From Proteles cristata cristata (lineage: Eukaryota; Chordata; Mammalia; Carnivora; Hyaenidae), in the NCBI GenBank assembly GCA_017311185.1, contig JAESUZ010003163.1, positions 186,001-250,000 on the forward strand: DNA of 64,000 nucleotides, given 5' to 3'. A program made the position numbers and the translations under genes. Shown piece by piece: positions 40,431 through 52,358 of this stretch. Numbering within the stretch: position 1 is the first letter of the stretch; the number at the start of each line of letters is the position of its first letter. The notes under the pieces were generated by a model that saw nothing but the letters and a program-made list of their open reading frames with translations, did no database searches and was not told the origin of the DNA.

Positions 40431-43420
40431 TATTCTTTAACAGCGCTTTTTCTCTCAGAACAGACAGCCCTCTTTATTCGCGGACCTCGGGAGCTCTTTG
40501 AGTTGATTTCGCCACCATTATCCCTCCGGGCGGGCGTGGAGTAAAGGGATGGCTTTTCTGGCCAGGCCGAAGGTGCCTTCAAACCCGAGGCTTTGTGATA
40601 ACCGGACTAAAATCAGGAGTCCTAGTAGTAGGGATGGTGGCGGGAGTGTGAGGAATGGAATGTACTCGATGGCCCCGACAGGCAGCTGGCCCTACCAGGA
40701 TCCATCCTCTTTTCTTTTATTTTTATTTTTTGGAAGGGGGTGCGAATATTTGATTGGTTGGCAGGTTGAATCGCTTGCCCTCCCTATGGCAGTATATATG
40801 TAGTCACTTAATCACCTTTTGCCTTGGACAAAGGTAAATGGAAACTGTTGGTCAGTTTTTCTTCTCAGTTCTGCCAATGAGTTCGCCGCCGAGTAATCAA
40901 AATAAGAATTACTCTTTTGGAAGAGCAAATCGTAGTTGTTGCCTCCCCACCCCCACCGATCCTACTTTCTGCCATTTTCGGATTGATTTTAATTCGTTTA
41001 TTCCTAGGATTTTTGCCTTCCCCTTATGTATAGATTCAGGGTTGTTTGCGGAAATATCATTCGCTTCTCATATGAATGAAGTGTTGGGACTTGCTCTTGT
41101 TGCGGAGTTCACGAAATTGGAAAATAAAAAGATCAAAAGGGGTACGGTGGGAGAATGAAGCGGAATGTACGCTGATAAACTGGGACCGCGCACTGGCTTT
41201 TGGCGATTCTTAGTTCCCGGGGCTGATTAAAACAATGTGATTAAATCCTGGGTTTCTGTTTTCAGGAAGATGTAGTAACTTGGGCATTTTAGATAGTACC
41301 ATAGCGTTTGTTTTCAAAGTTTGAACGTTATAGTAGCAGCATGATTTTTACTAAAAATTTTAGTAGGATAACTGAAGAGAAACAAGGCCACAAAAATGAA
41401 GGATTTGGGAATGCTTAAAGTCGAGAGATGTTTAACAGTTATTCTGATAATCATGTGTTCTTTTAGTTGGTATAAAATCGTGAGTAGTTTAATTACATTC
41501 TGCTGCTCAAAATGGTGGCTGTTGTGGGAGGTGTTGCTTGTGACTGACTGTGCCATCTTGGGTGCTGGCAAACTTGCGCCTTAGCCCATTTTCTTTCTAG
41601 CAAGATAGTAATATTGAGGTGATGTTCAATTACAAGTTTAGAGCTTAAGGACCCAGTCTACAAATACTGTGGGAAAAATCATCTTTCAGAATCCATATAC
41701 TCCCATTTTGTTGATGGAAAAATAGAGGTAACTCATTTTGCCCTAAATCCTTGCCCACATCTAGAGTAATGTATAAATAGCTTGTTTTATGTTCTAAGAA
41801 ATAAATTTGTGATTTCTAAGTATTAGCTTGTATAATTCTTAAAGGAAATGTAATCTGATCCAAAGAGGTCAAATTTGTGTGTTTAATAGAAATGAAAAAT
41901 CATTGTTGTTACAGGGGGATAATTTGGGCTCTTTGAAGTGACTGTCTTTTGATTGGAGAGGTTCTTGGAAGTGACACTATTGTTTTTGAAGTGCATGCCA
42001 TGCTGTTTGAAATAACATGCAACAGAATGAATATTTGAAATCTATATACACTTTTTTTTAGAACTATCCATGCCTGTTTTTATTAGATGTTCAGTAGGTG
42101 GATAACAAATGATAGGGACTTTTTAACCTCTGCAGTTCTTGTGTAATTCTCTCATGTAAGGTGTGTGTTTTGACATAGTTAACGCAAATGGTAATTTAAA
42201 GTTTTCAGTAGTTATCAGAAATTAAAATTAGCCTTTTTTAGGCTAACAAATTTGACTCCGTGATGGTGCAGAACTCACTGAAAACATCAATTTTAGTTCA
42301 GGTATAGAACAAATTTATTCTTTTGCTTAGATGATTTTGTAATAGTTCATTGTCCTGGCAGTTTGAGAAACAGCCCCTTGGTTAGAGTGTATGATGTAAT
42401 GGAAGACCCTTAAAACAAGCAAACAAAAAACCAATTCTGAGGCTGACTTGTACCTGTTAGGCCAACTGGAAAGGCCCTACCATCTTTAATTTACTGCAGC
42501 TTTAAAAGGTAAAAGTGATGAATAATACCAAGTGGTAGAAATTGTATATCAGCTTTTTTAGGAAACCAGCTTTCATTTATGTGGAAAGATCTTGTTTTAC
42601 CCTTGACCACCAAGCTGAACTGGATTTATAGAAAATTTAGGAAGTAGAATCCTCAAGGACTTGACTTCTATTTATCTAGAGTGAAGTATCTCTTAGATAG
42701 GTGAAGAACTGGGAGAATTCATGCTACAATTCTGAAAGAGGTCAAGACCTCCCACTCATAGAACTGGTCCCCAAACCAAGGATAGTTTTATTTTTGCTTG
42801 TAAAAAAAATCCTTTTTACTCTGTTAACAACTTTGAATGTACAGGATTTCTTTAGAGATTCTGTAATCATCAGATAGAAAATCTGTGAATATATAGATGA
42901 TGTTTCAAGTTCAAAATTTCTGGTTTTAAAAATAATGCAGACATTATATAAAACTTGAAAATTGTAGCACAATGTAAGTAAGAGAATTAAAATCACCCAT
43001 AATTTCTCCACTCAGAGAAAGCTGTTAATTGTTAACATTGTATCTCTCCACTTAGGGATAAAAGCAATTAATTGTTAACATATTTAGAAATTCCCAAATA
43101 TGCTCACAATGTACTTGTTCCTTAGATTAGGTACTGGTTTTATTTTTCAGATGAAGAGATTGAGGTATAGCTGGACAACAATAGGTTGATGACCCTGAAT
43201 TCGGTAGTTGGTGTTACAGCAGAGCATCTACTACTAGGTGCTAGGAGATTACCAAAGAAGCTTGTAGTTCGCCTCCTTTGTGTCAGAAGATTATCTGTTA
43301 ATATCTCAGAATCACTTCATTTAAATCAAGTATTTTAGAATTGTTTAGCATTCCAGTGAATTAGGTTGGTTCAGTTTTGTTTGGATTTGAGAAATGAAGA
43401 ATTGTGATTTGACCATTTAA
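40431..43420. other. SINE-free proximal intron 1 of CECR2
   Basis: This is unique-looking sequence. It turns AT-rich after about 41200. I see no coding exon and no recognised repeat apart from a possible MIR trace at about 43140-43185 (TTTTTCAGATGAAGAGATTGAGG). Confidence 0.6.
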
Positions 43421-43458
43421 TGCTAATTGAATGCTAATTTTTTTCCCTTCCCTACCAG

Positions 43459-43494
43459 GTGCTCTTTACAGTGACTCTAGGGGTCTTGATCAAA
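43459..43494 (+). other. Candidate 36-nt microexon (or pseudoexon) in CECR2 intron 1
   Basis: A long pyrimidine tract ending CCTACCAG (to 43458) is preceded by two TGCTAAT branch-point-like motifs at 43421-43427 and 43432-43438. The next 36 bases are followed by GTAAGG. Included after phase-0 exon 1, the segment would add 12 codons (VLFTVTLGVLIK) without shifting frame. I know of no such CECR2 exon. The hydrophobic sequence makes a non-functional pseudoexon the safer reading. Confidence 0.25.
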
Positions 43495-43897
43495 GTAAGG
43501 GAAGGGAATATAGAATCATCTTCAGCAATCTGGTCTGGAGTTAATCGTGATGGGTGTGGGGTTGGGGGCAAAAATCCCTTCACATACATTTTGGGAATAT
43601 TTTCCTCTAGAGCAGAAGACCATGGTGCCTCTAGGTGGGTCTTTGAAAATGGTCATGTAGAATTATCTGAATGGTTTGTATATTAGCAACATGGTAAAAA
43701 TAATCTGATTGTCCTGTCTACTATTTCCCGGAGATTCTTGCTATTGAGTACTGAATACTTTGCCTTCGTTGGTTTTATGGTAGGTAAAGCCCCTCACCTA
43801 ATGAGCATGGTGATCTGGGGTCACTACCTTTAATTCAGATTCCTGAATTCCACTCTTCGTGTTTCCTTAATCAAAGCCACCAAGGCATGAATTATTT

Positions 43898-44009
43898 TTA
43901 TTTTTTTAATTTCTTACATTTTTAAGTAATCTCTACACCCAACAGGGGGCTTGAACTTGCAATTGAGAAAAAATAAGAGTTGCGTGCTCTACTGAGCAAT
44001 GCAGGCTTC
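43898..44009 (-). repeat. Can-SINE, short old form
   Basis: TTTTAAGTAATCTCTACACCC to a damaged head (CTGAGCAATGCAGGC). CCAAGGCATGAATTATT (43880-43896) and CCAAGGCATAAATTATT (44010-44026) are the duplication. Confidence 0.92.
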
Positions 44010-44084
44010 CCAAGGCATAAATTATTAAGCATGGAAAATAAATAATTAGAATTGCTGAGAGTAACTTATTAGTATATATCAGTC

Positions 44085-44236
44085 ATATCAGCAGTTCCTA
44101 AACCTGGGCCTATGGATGGGCTGTAGGAGATTTTGTGTTGGTGTACATATGTGCACTTTGCTAGAGGAGAAGGCCTGTCACTTTCATCAAATTCTGAAAG
44201 AGGTGTCCAACCATACAAAGGTTAAAAAGCCCTGAA
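44085..44236 (+). mobile_element. hAT-like MITE
   Basis: CAGCAGTTCCTAAACCTGGG, GCCTATGGATGGGCTGTAGG and TTTCATCAAATTCTGAAAGAGG are followed by AAGGTTAAAAAGCCCTG. It has the inverted-end layout of Charlie-group MITEs, with ends CAG.AGTTCCTAAAC and GGTTAAAAAGCCCTG. Confidence 0.6.
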
Positions 44237-44417
44237 GCAGATGAAAGAATAAGTTAACCTTGAATAGGTGAACCAGCAACCTAGTTTTAATTACACAAGG
44301 TGCTTTGCACTAGAAGTTAGAAACTTGAATTCTTATTCTAATTGTGCCACTTGGGCAGGTCAGAATAGTCTAATGGTATATGACATTTGTATAGTACTTG
44401 GTACATTTTCTAAATGG

Positions 44418-44516
44418 TTATTTATTTATTTAAGCTCTATACCTAACGTAGCTTGAATTCATGACCCTGAGATCAGCAGTCGCATGCTCTGCCAACTGAG
44501 CCATCCAGATGCCCTC
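44418..44516 (-). repeat. Can-SINE, short old form
   Basis: TTATTTATTTAAGCTCTATACC to CAACTGAGCCATCCAGATGCC. Confidence 0.86.
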
Positions 44517-44611
44517 AAATGTTACCTTGTTTAATCCTTAGCTTGCTTGCTTTTGTTATAAAATTTTTATAAATATATTTTATAATTTTTTAAAGTTTTA
44601 TGTATCTATTT

Positions 44612-44824
44612 AAAATTTTTTTTAATTTTTTATTTATTTTTGAGAGAGAGAGAGACAGTGTGAGTGGGGGAGGGTCAGAGAGAGGGAGACACAGAATCTG
44701 AAGCAGGCTCCAGGCTCAGAGCTGTCAGCACGGAGCCTGACGCGGGGCTCAAACCCACAAACCATGAAATCATGACCTGAGCTGAAGTCAGATGCTCAAC
44801 TGACTGAGCCACCCAGGCACCCCA
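44612..44824 (-). repeat. Can-SINE, full length, nested
   Basis: AATTTTTTATTTATTTTTGAG to CTGAGCCACCCAGGCACCCC. The perfect duplication TTATGTATCTATTT lies at 44598-44611 and 44825-44838. Confidence 0.95.
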
Positions 44825-45020
44825 TTATGTATCTATTTTGAAAGAGAGTGCAGGCATGAGTAAGGGAGCGGCGGAGAGAGGGCGAGAGAGAATTTCAAGC
44901 AGGTTCTATGCTGTCATCTTGGAGCTCAGTGCAGGATTCGAACTCATGAACTGTGAGATCATGACCTGAGCTGAAATCAAGAGTCAGAGGCTTAATGGAC
45001 TGAGCCACACAGGTACCCCA
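44825..45020 (-). repeat. Can-SINE, older host copy
   Basis: Its T-rich tail starts at about 44582, before the nested SINE. The body resumes TTTGAAAGAGAGTGCAGGC and ends GACTGAGCCACACAGGTACC. Confidence 0.92.
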
Positions 45021-45073
45021 TTCCTTGGCTATCTTTAACCATCACTGTGAGATAGGAGTTATCCTCATTTTAT

Positions 45074-45255
45074 TTTTGAAGTTTATTTAGTTATTTTTAA
45101 AGAGAGAGGGGATGCATGTGAGTTGGGGAGGGATAGAGAGAGAATTCCAAGCAGGCTCCACACTTTCAGCACAGAGCCCAACATGGGACTTGATCTCAGG
45201 AGCCATCAGATCATGATCTGAGTGGAGAGATCAACTGAGCCACCCAAGTGCCCCA
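45074..45255 (-). repeat. Can-SINE, full length
   Basis: GAAGTTTATTTAGTTATTTTT to CTGAGCCACCCAAGTGCCCC. TTATCCTCATTTTAT (45059-45073) and TTATCCTCACTTTAT (45256-45270) flank it. Confidence 0.94.
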
Positions 45256-45529
45256 TTATCCTCACTTTATAGATGAGAGGCTGAGTTGCTTGCAGGCAGA
45301 CTCTCATCTGGATCTTAGGTTCTTTGATAACATAATTGTGTGCGGTTGCTACATCACTCTTTCTATTTCATTATCTAAAATGAAAGGCTATACCTCTAAA
45401 TGATGGCTGGACCTTAATAGTACACATCTTGAGTTCTTTGGTTCTAATAATGTGGGACACGGAAGATACTTTTAAAACTTCTGCTGAAGTAAGTACAGAG
45501 TCAAGTTCATGATTTCATTTCATTTCTTT

Positions 45530-45850
45530 CAGCAGGTATTTATTGAGCATCTACTATGTACTAGGCACAGTGTATTAGGTAATGGAGGTACAGGTGTGAA
45601 CATAACACAAAAATACCTGTCTTCTTTTCATTAGAAGGAAACAGATAGTAAATGAATTGGTATAGTACCTCAGAGGTTAGTTAAGAAACAAAGCAATGTG
45701 GAGGCGTAGGGAGACCCAATTAAAGGAGTGGGTTGTTGTAATTTAAAATAGGTTGGTTAGTATGGCCTTACTGAGAACATGACATTTGAGCAGGACTGAA
45801 GGAGATAAGTGATTTAAAATGCCTCAAAAATGAGTATTTTGTGACACTGT
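45530..45850 (-). repeat. Ancient interspersed repeat, unassigned family
   Basis: GCAGGTATTTATTGAGCATC, TACTATGTACTAGGCACAGTG and AACATGACATTTGAGCAGGAC reproduce the family's start and its conserved TGACATTTGAGC block. Confidence 0.5.
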
Positions 45851-46027
45851 TTGATTTAATGTAAGGTATCAGATGATAAGTGTCTTCTGAAGATTCAAAG
45901 TCTGTTCCTCCTTTGAGGACTAAAGCCCCAAAACAGATGTGAAATTACAGAGAGGAAAATCTTTATGCAGTTTGAAATCCTGAAAGGGGAGAAGGTTCTG
46001 TTAGAGTAGGTCTCTTTCCAAAAGTGA

Positions 46028-46126
46028 GGGGTGCCTGGCTGGCTCAGTCAGTAGATCATGCGACTCTTCGTCTCAGGGTTGTGAGTTCCAGCCCCACATT
46101 GGGTATGGAGATTACTTAAAAATTTA
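46028..46126 (+). repeat. Can-SINE, short old form
   Basis: GGGTGCCTGGCTGGCTCAGTC to GGAGATTACTTAAAAATTTA. TCTCTTTCCAAAAGTGA (46011-46027) and TCTCTTTCCAGAAGTGA (46127-46143) are the duplication. Confidence 0.95.
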
Positions 46127-46599
46127 TCTCTTTCCAGAAGTGAATACTAGATCCCCTTTCTGTTTATACCAACATTTTGAAAATGGAGGCGTGGGAAGCT
46201 TCACAGGGGTAGTCGGGAGCTTCTGCCGTTGTAGAAAAGGCAGTACCCTCTCATCTCTGAAGGACAGCCTGTGTTACCATCTGGCTGGCTTTGTGATGGA
46301 AGTTGAGTATGGTGTTGCTTAATTTTCTGGAACATAGGATAGCCGAAAATACACCTTGGCACCATTTGGTACAACGGACAGTCTGCCCTTTGATCAGGAG
46401 AGGCTGGGTGCTGGAGTCTTGCTGGGTGTTAGCAGTCAGAATGAGGAGCGCTGGCACAGTGCTGGGAAACTGCAACTGCAAAGGCTGATTTAGGTACAAA
46501 TTCAGTGTGGATAAAGCCAAGGGGGCAGAAGTGCACAGCTTCCAAACTATGAAGTTTTAGATCTAGTCGATGTGATTGAACATATTCTCAAAAGGGGTC

Positions 46600-46725
46600 A
46601 AGTAGAAAGTCAGAAACCTAGATTGTGGGCCCAACTCTGTCATTGACTTGAGTTATGATCTTAGGCAGATTTTTGGTTTCAGATGCTCCATACATCAAAT
46701 GGGAATTTTAGACTAGGTGATTCTT
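46600..46725 (+). repeat. MIR SINE relic
   Basis: GGGCCCAACTCTGTCATTGAC, TATGATCTTAGGCAGATTTTT and ATCAAATGGGAATTTTAG follow MIR. Confidence 0.55.
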
Positions 46726-47424
46726 AGGTTTTGCCTAGGTCTTAAGTTCTGTCATTCTAGAAATGTTTCTCAGCATGCATGGCACAATTAATTGATTCAG
46801 AAAACCATCGACCTCACTTGTTAGGATCAGTGAGGATCAGGGTTGTGATCTGTGTTAGGATCCATAATTTACAAATTAATTTTGTACCAGATGAAAGCTG
46901 CAAATCTGTACTTCATGTGTTTGTAAATTATATGAACTTCTCTTTCTGTGGAAATCTTGTCTGCCGTACTACTTTTAAAGTAGCTTTTTAGGGCTTGATG
47001 ATTGACCTTTTCACCATCTCCAAGGTCCTCAAACTGAGCTAAGATTTTGTATTTTGAGACTGGGAGGAATTCTGGAGAATGAAGATCTTCAGTTATGTTA
47101 TTTTTCCTTCATTTTTGTTATATTTAATGTCATTTATACTTTGAACTTTGAATGAAATCCAATTAGAGCATTAGGCATGTGGCTTGCTTTTCATTTGGTA
47201 CTGCAATCTTTTTAGACAACTGTGTTGCCCTATATGTTCATATTTCAGTAGATGTTATTTATTCCTTGGATGCTTTTATTATACCTTTTTTATATTAGCC
47301 TCTAACCAATATTAATCAATTTATATTGGAAAGCTTGAGAGAAGTCTTTCAGTAATTTTTACAGTTGAGAAAAGAATTGTTAGATAATATTGAGCTCAGG
47401 ATTCTGTGTTTCTTTAATGCTTGG

Positions 47425-47640
47425 GGTTTCTCAGCCTCAGCACTCTTGATATTTTGGGCTAGATAAGTCTTTGTTGTGGAAAGCTGTCATATGCATTTTA
47501 AATTGTCTAGAGGCATCTCTGGCCTGTACCCTCTAGGTGCTAGTAGCATCCCCAGTCATGATAATCCCGACATTGCCAACTAACTCCTGGGGGCCAAAAT
47601 CACCACATTTGCAATTTAGTGCTTTATGGTATAATGAAGG
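47425..47640 (+). mobile_element. hAT-like MITE
   Basis: GGGTTTCTCAGCCTCAGCAC, TTGATATTTTGGGCTAGATAAG, TCTTTGTTGTGGAAAGCTGTC, GGCATCTCTGGCCTGTACCC and GACATTGCCAACTAACTCC follow a common old MITE whose other, inverted copy here is at 7683-7797. Confidence 0.65.
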
Positions 47641-47659
47641 CAGACTTGTTCAGTGTAGG

Positions 47660-50310
47660 TCATTGTATAAAAGGTACACGGTGAAGAGGATATATTTTTC
47701 TTTCTGATGATAATTTTTTCCCCTAAATGGAAATTTTCAGTATATTTGTATGTAAAAATTGAAGGAAGTTAAAAGTTGTTCTCAGATAAGCATGTCAGTA
47801 GTAATTACGCTTGTCAGAAAACTGGGAAGCAGATGTTTTGTTATTTTTTTTCTTTCCTGGGGAGTCATTTAAGGGAAGAAGTGGTTTGGAGGTACTAGGG
47901 AGGGTGTTGGGGGGCTAACTGGGTCCCTTAAAGAAAGGCCTCCCTGAGGCAAAGCCTGGCTGCCTGGCACTGTTGGGGAAGCCGGGTGTTGTGCTATATA
48001 GCCTCAGGCTGGCTTCCACACTGCCATTGCCTGTCAGGCCACAGGCTTTTCTTGACAGATCTCTTGAGCCTCATGTGGTAGTGCACTGGGGGCAGTGGGG
48101 ACAGCTAGTTATGACCAGGTCAAAAGTTCAGTGAGACCTAAGTTGAAGGGGTGTGTGTGTGTGTGCGCGCATGTGTTTGTATACTTACGTATCTGAGACA
48201 GGTGTGTATATTGCTATATAGAGTTTATTCCATCAGATTTTTCAACTTAGAACACACCAATCACAGATTCTTTCCTGAGGTCATTCTAAATATTTTTCTT
48301 GATTTCTCCCACTGGGTTTTCTTTCTAGGTAAGTATGGCAAAATATTTTATGGATCAAGTAGATTTTTATTTTGGTTTGGAGAAAAAACTGTATTGTGAT
48401 GGTGACTTAGTAGTAAACTAAGAGCAGTAAGCTACAGAAAGATACGATAGTACTTAGAAGGAGATAACATTTTATCTGTGGCTTCCAAAGGTGTCTTTCA
48501 CATAGAGAATATGTTTCAGAGTCCAACTTTGCCATCTTGGGGGTTTTGGTTCCCACAGAGATCCAGCACCTTATTTTTTGTTTTTATCTCTTGATTGGAA
48601 ATGAAGTAAGACCTGACTACATTATTTTTTTTCTTTCCTACTCCATTGTTGTGCTAGTCTACTGATGTTCTAGGTTTGTTTTGGGATGTGGTGAAGGAAG
48701 GTAGAATTTCTGGCCCAAATGAGGATATTAAATTACAGAATCTGGATAAATAAGTTGGTGTGAAGTCAGTCATTCTATAGCCAAAAACAGTTTTCTCTAG
48801 GTGAGTGACCCCTCAGAATAATTCTTTTATGTGCACTGTTTTGCACTTAATTACTCATGCACCCTTTAAAATGGAATATTGTTCATGTAAAAATAAATGA
48901 AATACCGTATTTCATTCTGCTGTTTAAAGTCCCTGACCTCATGTTACCTTTATGATTTGATTGGCTTAAAAAATACCATATTCTTTTAAGTTTCACACTA
49001 TAATCATTAGCTTTTAGCTTTGATTCTACAGCTCAGACTCTTTAGAAGTAGTGCAGTTCTAGTTTTTCCCTAGGGTGGGTTTGCTAGAGTAACTGCCTGA
49101 CTTGGCAATATGTCACTGAGGCATGTGGCCACCTGAATGAAATGTGTGAATGGTTGTCATAGCAGACTGTGCATCCTTCAGTGCCCCTCCCCCCACCCAT
49201 AACCTCTAAAAATAAGTGAAAATAGAGGAAGTGTTAGGGTCACAATTACACTAACCACTTCATGTTTTTAATGTGGAACATTTAAATCACCTCTAATTAA
49301 TAATTCCTAAGAATGGAATAAGTTCTTACAATTAAGAATGTTGTTAAGCAGTCTGGATGGCTGCAAGAGTGTTTTTTTCTCCTGACCAGTTCCTTTTAAT
49401 GAACACCCCTTCTCAGAGTGTTCATTGTTTCAGCAACAATGGCACTAAGGACAGTTGATTTGCTTGACAGAAAATGTGTTAAATTAACAGATCTACTTCT
49501 TTAGCAAACCTTTTCTCTCCCTGCTTCCCCATTGTGTGTCTTCTGTCTCCCTGAAGGGTTGTGTTTGCAGATTCTTTTAGGTGTGGGAGACAATTTTTAT
49601 AGTTGGTATCCTGAAGTTCTTTGTTCAGGGGACACTGTTTTATGGGAGAAAGGTGATTTAAAGAAAAATTTCACCTGTTGACATAATTAAGGGATCCAAT
49701 TTTGAATTGTTTTACACTCTTAGACTGGTATTGATCTGGGTTAATATCCTATACAAATCTATTTTTTTCCATATTGTTTCTGAAAGACTTTTCTCCCCTC
49801 ATTTTCCATTGCGTGGTTAAAGTAGGCCTCCTTACAGGACATTGGGGATTGGAAGTGGAAGGTTCTGTCCACTCCCAATGTTGGGGATATGTCTGTTCTC
49901 ATAACACTAGATTTTCATCACTTTAAGTGATGGAGCTCATCTTCATAACTGCGTTAATTACTGTATTCGGATTTCTGTAACCTGCAACTCTTCAGTAGTG
50001 CAATTGAAAAGGAAAATCTCAAATCCCAATCAGTCTCTCTTCTGTTATTGTCATTGTTATTAATATTAAGGTTGCTATTTTCCTCCTGCCCTAGGAAATT
50101 ATAGTATGTTAAGAAAAAGTAGGTGAGTTGGTGGCAGTGATAGTGTAAAATTAAGATATAGAGTATATGACTCTGTGTGTCAAACCAGTTATAGATATAT
50201 GACTGCTACATAGTTCCGGGGCAGGCAGTGATCGTGAACAACATGCTTCCTGCAGAAGGTAGGATTTGGAGGTTCATAGTGAGTAAGTCAGCATGGAGCT
50301 AGCCAGGTCA
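47660..50310. other. Intron 1 stretch with almost no recognisable repeats
   Basis: Apart from the (GT) run at about 48151-48170, I see no SINE or L1 and no exon. Both strands were read for CECR2-like coding sequence without a hit. Confidence 0.55.
48151..48170 (+). repeat. (GT)n(GC)n short microsatellite
   Basis: Seven GT units followed by three GC units; alternating purine-pyrimidine. Confidence 0.9.
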
Positions 50311-50324
50311 GAGAGTTTTCTTTT

Positions 50325-50551
50325 TTTGTCTTTTTTTCTTTTTTAATATTTTTATTTATTTCTAGGAGAGAGAGAGAGAGAGCGTGAACAGGGGAGGGTC
50401 AGAGAGAGAGGGAGTCACAGACTGAAACAGGCTCCAGGCTCTGAGCTGGCAGTCAGCACAGAGCCCGATGCGGGGCTCGAACCCACGAACCGCGAGATCG
50501 TGACCTAAGCGAAAGTCGGACGCTTAACCGACTAAGCCACCCAGGCGCCCC
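50325..50551 (-). repeat. Can-SINE, young CpG-rich subfamily
   Basis: TTTATTTCTAGGAGAGAGAG to CCGACTAAGCCACCCAGGCG. GAGAGTT-C-TTTT copies flank it at about 50310 and 50555. The B-box CpGs are largely intact. Confidence 0.95.
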
Positions 50552-50596
50552 AAGAGAGAGTTCTTTTCTTATAGAGGGCTAATAAAAATGAGGTTG

Positions 50597-50705
50597 GGGG
50601 TGCCTGGTGGCTCAGTCTAAGTGCCCAACTCTTGATTTCAGCTCAGGTCATAATCTCACAGTTCATGGGATTGAGCCCTGCAAACAAAGCTAAAAAGAAA
50701 ATTAA
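50597..50705 (+). repeat. Can-SINE, 3'-truncated
   Basis: GGGGGTGCCTGGTGGCTCAG to GATTGAGCCCTGCAAACAAAG; it lacks the CT tract. Confidence 0.87.
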
Positions 50706-51020
50706 AAAAAGGTTGAGAAATAGTAGGCGAGACATTGCAGCAAGACTTGAATGCTAGGCTCACTGGTGTTAAACATTTTTTATTCAGGCATTGAAGTGTT
50801 AGGAGAAGAATGATGACAACGTTTCAGGCTAAGACTGTCCTGTGTGCTAAGTGTTTCAGATTAAATCTGGTATTGGAAGCTGGGATAGACCAGAGTGGAG
50901 AAAGAGAGGCTAGTTTAATTATTGGGAGTGGAAGGAGCATAAAATGCCAAAGGTACCAATAATAGGAAAGGACATTCATCACTGGCATATTACTGAATAG
51001 GTAGGACTGGACGATCAACA
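50706..51020 (-). repeat. Ancient interspersed repeat, unassigned family
   Basis: GCAAGACTTGAATGCTAGGC and AGACCAGAGTGGAGAAAGAG resemble the mid-part of the family, weakly. 51030-51290 is a further old repeat-like stretch I cannot name. Confidence 0.3.
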
Positions 51021-51572
51021 ATGTTGGATGCCTAAAGAAGGTTGTATCGGTTAAGGATGTTTTTGGCTGCAAGGAAAGAATGCTGTACTAGCAGCAACTT
51101 AAAACACTGGTGCAGCCTGTGACATAATCTGGAGGAACGTGGTTCCTGGCAGGTGTGGCAGCGCTGTAAAGAATACAGCATTCCGGGGTGGTGCTCCTCA
51201 TGGTCACAGAGTGGATTCTGCAGTCCAAGGTCTGCATTGCTGAGGGATGCAGAGAAGTACAGGAAAATTACCATTGAAAACAGCCATTGAGTTGGTGATT
51301 TGAAGAGGTTAGAGATGACTTCAGAGAAGCCTATTTGAAAGAGGAGGAGAGAGAGAGGCTAAAACTGCATACTTTTGGAATGAGAGCAAATGAGCTCTCT
51401 AGGAATGGTGGAAAAGAAAGAACTTTAAAAAATGTTTTTTCAAGAATAATATATAACCATCACAAAAAGAAATCTCAGTTCTTATATGGTTAACATTTTA
51501 ATGTACTGAGGGAGTCCATTGTCCCCCCCGCCTTTTTTTTTAAGCCATCCCGTTTCCAAATTCTACTCCATT

Positions 51573-51774
51573 AAAAAAATTTTTTTAATGTTTATTTTTG
51601 AGAGAGAGAGAGAAAGAGAACCCAAGGAGGAGAAGGGCAGAGAGAGAGGGAAACACAGAATCTAGGGCAGGTTCCAGGCTCTCAGAGCCTGACAAGAGGC
51701 TCGAACTCATGAACCGTGAGATCATGACCTGAGTCAAAGCCAGACGCTTAACTGACTGAGCCACCCAGGCACCC
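51573..51774 (-). repeat. Can-SINE, full length
   Basis: AATGTTTATTTTTGAGAGAGA to CTGAGCCACCCAGGCACCCC. CTACTCCATT at 51563-51572 and 51775-51784 flanks it. Confidence 0.94.
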
Positions 51775-51887
51775 CTACTCCATTTTTTATACTAGCAATC
51801 CTAATCCTCTTTTCTTTCTCCCTCTGATTGTTGGGAGGGGGCTGGTAGTTAACTCACCCTAAGATTGTTAGTTGCTTAGTGTTTTAA

Positions 51888-52117
51888 AGATTTTTTTTAA
51901 TGTTTATTTATTTTTGAGAGAGAGACAGAGAGCTAGCAGGGGAGAGTCAGGGAGAGAGAGAGAGGGAGTGAGAGACGCAGAATTTGAAGCAGATTCCAGG
52001 CTCCGAGCTGTCAACCCAAAGCCTGACACGAGGCTCAGATTCAAGAACCCTGAGATCATGCCCTATGCCGAAATCAAGAGTCAGACACTTAAACCAATTG
52101 AACCACCCAGGCGCCCA
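51888..52117 (-). repeat. Can-SINE, full length
   Basis: AATGTTTATTTATTTTTGAGA to TTGAACCACCCAGGCGCCC. Confidence 0.94.
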
Positions 52118-52269
52118 CCTTCTGTTTGAAGTTCTAAGTTTTGAGTTTTTTTAAGTCATTTTTTAATCTTCTGTTTCATGATATAAGCTAACTTGAATTT
52201 GTTGCCCTTGGTGTGTGCTCCAGGCACTGCTTGAAGTGTTTCTTATGCACGAACTTACCTATTCTTTTT

Positions 52270-52323
52270 TTTTTTTTTAAGTTTATTCATTTATTTTGAA
52301 AGAGCAAGCATGAGCAGGGGAGG

Positions 52324-52358
<35 letters not shown>

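Noticed and set aside
43936..43955. CTCF-like word CCAACAGGGGGCTTG
   Set aside because: A mutated B-box area of a short antisense SINE; it misses the C/G at the fourth core position and the downstream consensus.
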